Shown here: one piece after another, positions 56,332-64,000 of the stretch
How positions within the stretch are numbered: position 1 is the stretch's first letter
Layout of the letters: each line of letters starts with the position of its first letter
NCBI GenBank assembly: GCA_037157565.1
Contig: JAZHRO010000012.1
Span: 2,134,501-2,198,500 of the forward strand
Origin: Thalassia testudinum
Taxonomy: Eukaryota > Streptophyta > Magnoliopsida > Alismatales > Hydrocharitaceae
Reading direction: 5' to 3'
Length of the DNA stretch: 64,000 bases
Program-made: the position numbers and the translations under genes
Notes under the pieces: generated by a model
Database searches by the model: none
What the model was told of the DNA's origin: nothing
What the model saw: only the letters and a program-made list of their open reading frames with translations

Positions 56332-57957
56332 ATGTGAAAAATAAGTGAAAATAAAATAGACAATCTCACAAATAACACAATCACACAATACACAAGAATT
56401 TTTAAGTGGAAACCCAAACCGAGTGAAAACTACCACCTAACCCTCTCGAGTTAGGATTTTCCGATCGACCAAGTCGATCAAATCCACTAACCGAACTACT
56501 TTAAACGAGGGTAGTTCAAACTCAATACAACCACGCTACTTTGAACCCGAGGGTAGTGTACCTCAAACCGCTTCTCTTCATGAGAAGGTTTTTGTCTCTC
56601 GATAGAGACGAGAACTCGCAAGGCGAATACCCAACCAAAGACAATAAAAGTACAACGTCCTATAGAGCCACAAAGATAAATGGAAACTTAGCTACTATAG
56701 GAAATAGGAAACTTCCCTTTGGTGGAAGTGTGTCGACTTGACGACGATGCATGAACCATGTGTAGGCACTACGTTGCTCTCATAACAACTGCGGGAGAGC
56801 GGGTGCGCAACGAGAAGAAAGCTCTCAAGATGTCGAACAGAAGCTTATGAGAGCTAGATCTCTTCTAACGATCAAATTGACACAAATGGATGTGAAAATG
56901 GATTGCTTGAGTGTGTCTAAACAAGGCAAGGGTCCCCCTCTATTTACAGAGAGCCTAGGAAGGCTTCCATAGCCGTTGGGGATCATCCCAAGGCAAAATA
57001 GGCTGTAATCAAAATCTTTAATGATTCTGATAGGGTCATCAAATGTCTGGTCTAGGTATCAGACGTCTGGAAAAGTCTTTTAAGACATCTAGGAGCTAAA
57101 TGAGATGTCTAATACTAGACGGGTCCCCTTACTAACTTTCATTAGACCTAAATAGGGTTCTAGTGTATAACCATCAGATGACTTGTCAGACGTCTGGCAC
57201 AAGGTTTGGACGTCTGGAACCCTAATTATTTGTGGGGATGGATTCCCAAGAGCACAAACGGCTATATTCACCTAGGAAAGCGATTTTGGCTCAATTGAGG
57301 CTAACAATCACTTTATCAGACGTCTAATGTCCTCTACGGACGTTTGATAGAAGCCTAAAGGTCATAATCCTCAACGATCATATTCTAAGCCAACGTTCCA
57401 CTAATTGGACATCTGGCAATTTCATCAGACGTCTACTAAGACGTTTGGACTAAGAGTCGGTTGTCTGAAAACAATAGACAGAAGGTTGTAAGACCAACCC
57501 TAAAAGTTTGAACATCTGATTCAGTAGTCAGACATCTTAAAGTTCATCATCTGATGTTTGACATTCGGATTAGACATCTAAAAGGCTGTCTGAAGCCTAT
57601 TTAGGTTTTCTAAGTCTTCTACGGAAAACCTAAGTATCCTAGGGTTGTGCAAGTGTACCTAGGACTACAGCCTTTGGGCTATTTTACAAGTACTCTAAGA
57701 AAATAAAAGAGCAAAACAAAGTACAATAAGAGAATACATGAAAAAGGAATCTATCTATCCTATTCTTCATCTCCTTCCTTCTTCAAGTAATCGCTCCTCG
57801 TGAAGCTCCTTCTCCTCCATCAAGCTCCTCCAATCCGCCATGGATGTGAGCTTGAGCTCTGTATTTACACTTGTCTCCATTTGCAATTATCCTGAAATCT
57901 AAGACTTCAAATGTAAATGTTAAATAACAAGTGTTTTGCTATCATTAAAATAAACGA
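56332..57957 (-). mobile_element. LTR-like insertion in the UBC24 fragment
   Basis: The flanking sequence is GCATG on the left and TCATG on the right, a 4-5 bp duplication. The interior resembles the gag-only element's LTR in plan: a TTTAAGTGGAAACCC...CTACCACCTAACCCTC block, then CTCGAGTTAGGATTTTCCGATC and ACTAACCGAACTAC near the left, and a palindrome array at right. Clean TG...CA termini are not visible at the duplicated sites, so the exact ends and the copia assignment are uncertain. Confidence 0.55.
57040..57600. repeat. CCAGACGTCTGG palindrome array
   Basis: At least fifteen words such as CAGACGTCTGG, CAGACGTCTAAT, GGACGTCTGG, AGATGTCTAAT and GGACATCTGG at irregular spacing. The core GACGTC is shared with the array at 10610 and with LTR D. 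Confidence 0.85.
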
Positions 57958-58068
57958 TCATGCTGCTCTAGCACCAACAAGCACAACTATTATGCTGGTA
58001 GTTATTCATTGTGCGTTGGAAATCTTGTTGGTCATGAAGTCAAATGGGCCAGTGGCTTTATATCAAAG

Positions 58069-61000
58069 GTATATTTAAGGCCACTTTGCCTTTTAAGGTA
58101 CTTACTGTTCCTTTTAACGAGGAATAATTTGTTTGAATATTTCTCAAGCAAAAGGTACTCTTTGTAGATTCCTTGTTTGTGCAACATGGGCTAATTTGAT
58201 TGGCATTGTAGGTGGAATTCAGGCTGCTAAATTTGTTCTTGCAAATTTATTAGTAGTTCATTCTATAGCCTTTGCTTTCTACTTGTTATTCAATAATGAA
58301 GGCAATTTTTGAGTATCTAGATTTTCCGTTGAAAAGGACTTACACATGCACCAATTATTCGGTAGGTTGAATTTGATTAATGAAAATAGATTCTCCCAAT
58401 GTGTTACCAAGAAGGTCTTAGTTATCATTTTGTATGCAAATTAATTAAGGTGTGGAATAAGGAACAATATCATCTTAATGAAGTCAACATTACAGACTAA
58501 AGGTTATTCATCACTTAGTCGTTGCAGGAATTAACCTAGACAAAGGTACATCCACGGGGCAAGTCATCTCGGTGATCACCACCGATATCATCGTGGATGC
58601 TCCCTATGATCTCCGTTATAAGTTATGATTTTTTTAAAGTTATGACTTTTTTTTTTCAACCCTCATTTTAATAAATGAAACGCCACCGTTTTCCCTCTCA
58701 TGCTCCCTATGATCTTTGTTTGAAATTATGATTTTTACACATTTGTAGAAAACCTTTTCACTTGCACTTACCCAAAATTTCTTGCCATTTTTTGGAGCTA
58801 GACTGTGAGTATCCTAAAGGTTCTATTAGTTGGAGAACATGTATTTTACACAAATAAAGGGAGCATGGCTTTAGTAAATGGAAGTGTGCATACCTACAGA
58901 TAAGTTCTTTATTCCTATTTTAAGGATGACTTTAGTAATTGGAATTGTGCATGTTAAAGTAGCACACTATTTGAGTTTGCAAAATCTCATTAGCTTAATT
59001 TACACCTTCAATGCCAAGATGCTAGAGCAACAAAAGCTAGAGCAAGAGATAACAATGAATCCAAAAGAAGGCTTCTCAAGAATGTAGAGATGGCAACAGA
59101 AACATGCAAAATCTTTTACCTTTCACACAGTTCTGAATTCAGGTGTTTTCTAACTAAATCATATTTTCAGCTTGCATTAGGAATTTTTTTCTTATAATAA
59201 ATTAACATGCACAGGTTTCTATGGAATAAAAAAATTAAATGTTCAACATATTGGATATTACCTTATGTGCTTTCTTTTGGGGTTTAGCATATAGTTATAA
59301 GTTTTGTCTCATCTTTCAAATTGTTTCATTTTAGATAGCTCATGATGCTTAAGGGAAGAATGCTGTTGGGTGAAATGAAAGACAAGATCCATACAAATGC
59401 TACAGGCTTGATTTGGATAGCAAGTCATATGAAGTAGACTTTCAATTTGTAACTCTCCTTTAAAAAAAAAGTGGGAATGCTACCATGTCAATTTGCTTGA
59501 TAATACTGGCAAACATGTGTGGTTCTCTGTGTCTGGTACTAGCCTTTGCTTGAGCTAGGAGATCATTGGTTATAAAAACACTGCTATAGGGAAGCAGAGA
59601 TCTTTTGCTACTTACCAAAAGTGAAGCATACGATACTTAATAGCTCCACACTATAATTTTTCTTCTGAGTTAGAGCAGAGATATAGCATCTATCAGGTGA
59701 GCCACTCTCCTCCATTCACATATTTCCACCTTCTCTTCCCTAAAATGATATGTCTTAGGATTTTTCCCAGTGAATATGCTTGCTTTATTTGCATTGGAGC
59801 ATGTGACTAAATGCAAATTGGACACAAATGGAGTGCTTAGCATTACTTTTTGAAATTTCCCTCAACACAACATATTATACATGTCCATTCGATCCAATAC
59901 GTAATTGTAGGTCATGTGAAGATTAAACTTTAGTGACAGGTAAGTGCTTGATTTAATGCTCCAGCACCAAGTAAATTGGTTGACTAAAATTCCCTTTTTT
60001 GATGTACCATAGACTTCCAATTTCGATATGGGAACTTATATATCGCAATGTCTATGGGAAGCACTTTACATAATACCAATGCACTTTCATACAACAACTG
60101 GTATGCTAATATTGACCGAGTTTGTCATCTTTAAATTTTCTTTAATGGTGATTTTTGTTGTTAGAAGATCTCTCTCCTTGTCCTGTCCTTTTTGTTCTAG
60201 TTTTGCACTTTCAGGCTCCTCCCATCTAATTAGATCATTCAAAATTGTCATGAACCTTGAAATCATGGCCCACATCATCGCATTAGAAAGCCTCAACCAC
60301 ATGGCTCTATTTTTCAATTTTTGTGATCATGCTTATGGATGATGGTTCCTTGTAATCACCTGATATGGAGTGGAACGATTGATTAGGAGGGCATGCCTTT
60401 TTTTTAAACCTTTGTTTCTCAACGACTGAATTCCTTTCTGTAGTTTCTTCGGTAAAGTTTCTTCTCATCCACGTGGATGTGTGTCTATACTATTTCTAAT
60501 ATTGTTTCACAAGGTAGCAATTTTTATTTATCTCAATTCTTACATATGTGCATTTTGCATATTGTATATGGCGACTCATCCCCTCGAAGATTATACTCTT
60601 TGAGATTCTAGCCATCTGAAAAAAAACTGATTGGTGCAAAATCTCTATGATTTTTTTTGGTTGTTCATTTAGCTAGAAATTCTAAGGTTTTCCTTTGCAT
60701 TTGTTAATGTGGTGTTTTCCTTTGCCTTTTTTGTAGGAACGGGTAAGGGGATATTATCACATCATTCTAGAGTGGTTGGATTGTGTAGTTGCAATATCAA
60801 AAGACATGATTCAAAGCATACCACCTGATACGGAAAAAAAAGTGGATGCTACTTAGATCCAAATAAAAGTTTGAATTATAGGTAATTCAATCTCATATGA
60901 GTGTAAAATAGGATCATTAAGTGCTTCACTATCTCAATATGTTGCAAAGTTCGCTTTCATTTTTCTTGATGCACAAAACCTGAAAGTTTTTCACGAAATA

Positions 61001-61324
61001 TATTCAAAACACTTCAAAGTATGGGTTCAAACAAGAAATTTCTATATCATATGATTATCTTCTTTACATGTTACAAGTATGAATCTCTTGCAAACTTTCA
61101 AGCTCCTTTAACTTTGGGAAAAAACATGGTCTTTTCCATATAAAGAAATATCTTGACGTGAATTGTTGCTTCATACGTATCTTCTGCTATGTTCCATTGT
61201 CTTTCATTGGTACTAATGCTCTAAGCACCATTTGTTCCTTTGAGACTTTATAAAGATCTCTTTTTGATTACTTTCTTCTCTCCATGCAATGCACGGGTAG
61301 AAAACTGGTTATGTGTATGCCCAG
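58069..61324. other. Intervening sequence of the CACTA element; no assignable gene
   Basis: AT-rich, intron-like. Candidate exon-like bits near 59345-59460 and 60738-60850 have stops and match nothing I recognise. The 104-codon frame at 60028-60342 is hydrophobic and low in complexity. Confidence 0.55.
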
Positions 61325-61325
61325 T

Positions 61326-61710
61326 AGGGATGCTGCCGAAAAGTCTAGGGATGCTTTATCCTTGGAGCTTGGAAAAGCAAAGCAGGAGTCTGCAAATGTA
61401 GAGCAATAAGTAGGATGATTCTTTGTTCGAGTTGGTTTGTTATTAGCCTTTGAGTTTTGTATTCTTATTTTTGTGACTTGGAAGCAGTGATAGTTTGATC
61501 TTGCAGATAAAATCGCTTCAAGATATTAACAAGAGATTATAGGACTATAATACCAGTTTGCAGCAGTACAATAGTAGACTGTAGAGTGATGCTACAACTA
61601 ACAATGAAGCCATGACGAGATTGCAGATGGAGAAGAATGCTATGATGGAGTCCCTGAGTGGCTTAAGGTCTCACTCTAACAGCTTTCATCAGCAACTAAG
61701 CACTCTGAGG
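61326..61710 (+). pseudogene. Kinesin-14 (ATK/KatA type) stalk fragment
   Basis: Kinesin-14s are minus-end-directed spindle motors. Exon one (61326-61406) reads RDAAEKSRDALSLELGKAKQ and ends next to taagtagg, a donor lacking its first G. Exon two (61507-61710), after an ttgcag acceptor, has IKSLQDINKRL, a stop, then DYNTSLQQYNSRL, a second stop, then TNNEAMTRLQMEKNAM and ESLSGLRSHSNSFHQQL, ended by gtgtgc. The coiled-coil phrase YNTSLQQYNSKL is diagnostic of the ATK1/KatA stalk just ahead of the motor domain. The motor itself is absent. Confidence 0.75.
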
Positions 61711-61995
61711 GTGTGCCCTATTTTTCACTCCACTCTTATCTTTTCGGCAACTGTGGATTTCTTTGCCCCTTAGTGTCTCAACTTGAAATTCTTTCTTGGA
61801 TGGAATCTCTCTTGTTTTTTTTTTCTTTTGGTGAATGGAACTTATGCGTATACTGCAGGAGTAGGTTATGTTAGATGTTATGCCTAGTTGTAAGCCTCAA
61901 AGAGAAGAACCCATAGCAACACTTAAAGGGCTTAAACCAAATATTTTATGTTACAACCAACTTGTGCTATTGATGTTCTTTCATATATAAAAATG
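61711..61995. other. No gene seen (possible kinesin intron)
   Basis: Sequence between the kinesin fragment and the right subterminal repeats, with nothing recognisable. Confidence 0.5.
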
Positions 61996-62597
61996 CCTAC
62001 CTCCTACTCTGTATAGCCGACAGCAATGATAAATCTATTCCGCAGGGCGGGGCAATGAATAGATTTTAAAAAAAATCCTTATCTTTTCATTGATTTTTAA
62101 AATAACCAATGGCAAAAAAGGTAAGTTTTTTACTGAATGAAAGGTTTTTGCCATCATTTATTTGAGAAAGCGACGACAAAAATACGTAAGACTAATATAG
62201 AATAAAAGGTATTTGTTGTCGCTTATTTTAGAAAGCAACGTCAAAAATATTTTTACCGTCGCTTGTATAAGCGACGGCATTTTCGTTTAAATGACAACAA
62301 CACTCAAAAAATGGCATACTTACACAGGAAAAAGTGATGTAGAAACCCTGTCGCTTAGAGTATAAGTTACGAGAAATACAATTGCCGTCGGTTGTCAACC
62401 GATGACAAAAGATCCAATCCGTTTGCTAGGCGAATGATATTTCGACGTCGGATGTTCCTTGTAACCGATGGTAAAAAGAAACAGCGTCACTACTTAATAC
62501 GTCATTTTTTTGCGTCAATTTAAAGGCTTTTGCCATCAATTTAAAGGCTTTTGTCATCAGTTTTCAACCGATGGCAAAAGTGGAAATTGTTGTAGTG
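61996..62597. repeat. CACTA right subterminal repeats
   Basis: AAAGCGACGACAAAAAT, TTACCGTCGCTTGTATAAGC, GTCGGTTGTCAACCGATG and GGCTTTTG(C/T)CATCA recur before the terminal TTGTAGTG. Confidence 0.8.
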
Positions 62598-62600
62598 ATA

Positions 62601-63508
62601 GTGTGGTGAATACTCAGAAGGTGTCATAGAAAGATTGTTCACAGTTTCCCTCCCAATAGGAAACTAAGAAGAGGTGTGTTGTGCAGGTGACTGAGAAGAA
62701 GAAGATAGCATAGAGGAATTTCCATACTTCATCAACTTTCTTCTCAATTAAGCCCCTTTTATCCAGCTAATTGGCTACAATCTCCATGTCACATGTGCTA
62801 GATTAGACTTCATGCACCCCATTGTGTGAATGGGAATGTGAGGATCTTCTGTTAAAAACGCTCATCGAAGTGTTATTAATAGAATTCTCAGGCGTACCTT
62901 CGAAGAGCTCGAAGGTAGAATCCTTGTCCCGACATAGGATGTTGCCTCCACAAGTAGCATCTACAAAATTCCTAGTGTCATCATGGAGCCCATGGTAGAA
63001 GATCTGGAACTGTTGCCAATGTGGGACACCATGGTGGGGACATTTTCTAAGGAGCTCATGGAATCTCTCTCATGCCTCGTGCATTTGTTCTGAAAAGTTT
63101 TGGGTGAAGGTGGTGATAGCACGCCTTAAGGCATTTGTGTGACCTACAGGAAAATACTTCTTTAGGAACTCATGTTCCAAAGAAGATCATGTCTCTATAG
63201 GTGGTCTGTGATAATGTGCGGTACCAAAAGGTAGCTTTATCTTTCGATGAAAAGGAGAACATTTTCATTAAAAGCGTGTGCTGATCATGGCCTTGCGAAC
63301 CCAGGGTTTGGGCAAGGTTTTTCAACTCCTCTCAATGCTGAAAAGGGTATTCAGAAGCAAGACCATGGAAGTGAGGGATTAAGGCAATAATGTTTGGCTT
63401 CAATTCAACAGCAAGACCCCCAGTGGGAAATAGAACTATAGGCATAATGGGTGCAACCGCGGGATTATAGTAATCCCGTAGTTGAGGTCTACGAGGCTAG
63501 GGTCGGGG
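62601..63508 (-). pseudogene. Gag N-terminal half of element B (broken)
   Basis: In mixed minus-strand frames: the DYYNPAVAPIMPIVLFP-like start block near 63440-63480, then, near 63040-62980, RKCPHHGVPHWQQFQIFYHG and LHDD. These match A and D Gag. Joined to 55258 by deleting the CACTA element. Confidence 0.8.
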
Positions 63509-63513
63509 GTTCG

Positions 63514-64000
63514 TGTTGAACGTTTGAGTTGCTACGCTAACGTGTTTGGTTTTGAAAACCTGTCGTCGTAGTATGAAAGCGAGGAACTCATGTTCAACAA
63601 ATAAAATTTATACCGGAATGAAAATACCGGGTCGAACTCAGGGAGGCGGACGTTTGATTTAAAAACACACGTTTGTTTTATTTGTCACAAAGTAGAATAA
63701 TTGATTAGAACTATTTAACTATTTACAATAAATAGAAGAGAGAGAGAGAGTAAGAGAGAGAGAATATTACAAACAAAAACCAAAACGAGATGTAGAATAA
63801 ACATGGAATTCATCATTAAAAAGATTGTTTGTTTCACTAAACATTATGACTAGAAAGCGGGAAAATGATTACACTAGAAAATAGTAAATCTATTCTAGAA
63901 AGCAGAAAATCTATTCTAAAAAGCAGTAAAAAGAATGGGGAGAGAGATATCCTCCTCGACGATCGCTTGGAGGATGAGCCGGACGGGACGATGCCTGGAC
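63514..64000 (-). mobile_element. LTR of family E, cut by window edge
   Basis: Begins TGTTGAACG and matches 41036-41510 closely: CTACGCTAACGTGTT(C/T)GGTTTTG, AACAAATAAAATTTATACCG and GTCGAAC(A/T)CAGG, plus the GA-rich tract. The left flank is GTTCG. The right end is outside the window. Confidence 0.9.

Larger units (their letters stand above)
56048..58068 (+). pseudogene. PHO2/UBC24-like E2 fragment, split by an LTR-like insertion
   Basis: The full-length family (UBC23/UBC24) are large E2 ubiquitin-conjugating enzymes; PHO2 controls phosphate transporters. The upstream part reads GIFKSMDSKENIVTVKWVAH, SAYELMEHSDFSYYWGDIM and ITDVEHCRSLQEGVRYA. It resumes past the insertion as HNYYAGSYSLCVGNLVGHEV and KWASGFISK, then gtatat like a donor site. 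These match the repeated N-terminal tudor/SH3-like segments of UBC24, not the catalytic UBC domain, which is absent. Removing 56332-57957 plus one TSD keeps the frame open. The identification is from memory of the family. Confidence 0.6.
55259..62597 (+). mobile_element. CACTA transposon carrying plant gene fragments
   Basis: The ends are CACTACTAGAAAAAG and, inverted, CACTACAACAATTTCC, flanked by the 3-bp TSD ATA on both sides (55256-55258 and 62598-62600), the CACTA hallmark. Subterminal repeats built on GCCGTCG, AAGCGACG and AAATG lie within 300 bp of the left end and 600 bp of the right. No transposase is visible, so it is non-autonomous. Inside are UBC24-like and kinesin-14 fragments, both read on the plus strand, and a nested LTR-like insertion. 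Length 7339 bp. Orientation is set by the gene fragments only. Confidence 0.9.
20697..63513 (-). mobile_element. Athila-lineage Ty3 retrotransposon B (host of the nested stack)
   Basis: Once the nested elements are removed, the minus strand reads gag N-terminus (63508-62601), gag middle (55258-54287), protease and linker (33993-32910), RT, RNase H, integrase (to 30345), 3' non-coding region, PPT and 3' LTR. The 5' LTR is outside the window or displaced by the LTR at 63514. Coding sequence rejoins across C (TSD GTCTT/ATCTT) and across the CACTA element (TSD ATA). It is inactive by these insertions and by point changes. Confidence 0.75.

Noticed and set aside
60028..60342. Hydrophobic 104-codon frame in the CACTA element
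   Set aside because: Low-complexity, no motif, no splice context; probably intron sequence.

Overview
The window is nuclear DNA of a flowering plant with a repeat-rich genome. The organism is inferred from its contents: Athila-lineage Ty3 retrotransposons with tRNA-Asp primer sites, copia-type LTRs with an initiator-Met primer site, a CACTA transposon, and fragments of plant genes (arabinose-5-phosphate isomerase, a PHO2/UBC24-like E2 enzyme, a kinesin-14). I see no intact host protein gene. Almost every open reading frame is either a broken retrotransposon protein on the minus strand or a chance frame.

The window is a nested stack of insertions that can be unpicked from target-site duplications (TSDs), LTR ends, primer-binding sites (PBS) and polypurine tracts (PPT). 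Left part: a degenerate Athila-type LTR remnant (1-1264); unassigned sequence (1265-3494); a copia-type solo LTR (3495-4110 plus 19114-19334, TSD ATAAG/ATTAG) split by Athila element A (4111-19108, minus strand, TSD GTGCG/GTACG). A itself carries an opposite-strand LTR (10139-12337) flanked by a 233-bp direct duplication. To the right lie an isomerase gene fragment (19502-20103) and a worn CACTA terminus (20430-20693).

From 20697 to the right edge the host sequence is Athila element B (minus strand). Its 3' LTR is split by a gag-only copia element (21725-28049), whose 5' LTR holds a solo LTR of family A (25910-27631, TSD GTACT/ATACC). B's protease/gag boundary holds element C (33999-54281, TSD GTCTT/ATCTT). 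C contains element D (36468-51375, perfect TSD CTTAT), and D's integrase contains solo LTR E (41036-42800, perfect TSD GATGT). B's gag also holds a CACTA transposon (55259-62597, TSD ATA/ATA) carrying UBC24-like and kinesin-14 fragments, with another LTR-like insertion nested inside it. A second copy of LTR family E begins at 63514 and runs off the window.

Insertion order inferred from nesting: B, then C, then D, then E at the left of B; A arrived after the copia solo LTR. A, B and D keep the same Athila order (gag, protease, RT, RNase H, integrase, long 3' non-coding region), and all are inactivated by stops, frameshifts or lost catalytic residues.

The most unusual structure is a complete tRNA-Asp(GTC) sequence with a DNA-encoded CCA, lying exactly where the PBS of element C belongs and sandwiched between two LTR ends in inverted orientation. 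Other notable patterns are LTR family-specific arrays of short palindromes upstream of the TATA box in most families, a second PPT-like G-tract at the same place in A and D, and a 70-75-bp inversion that distinguishes the two LTRs of D.
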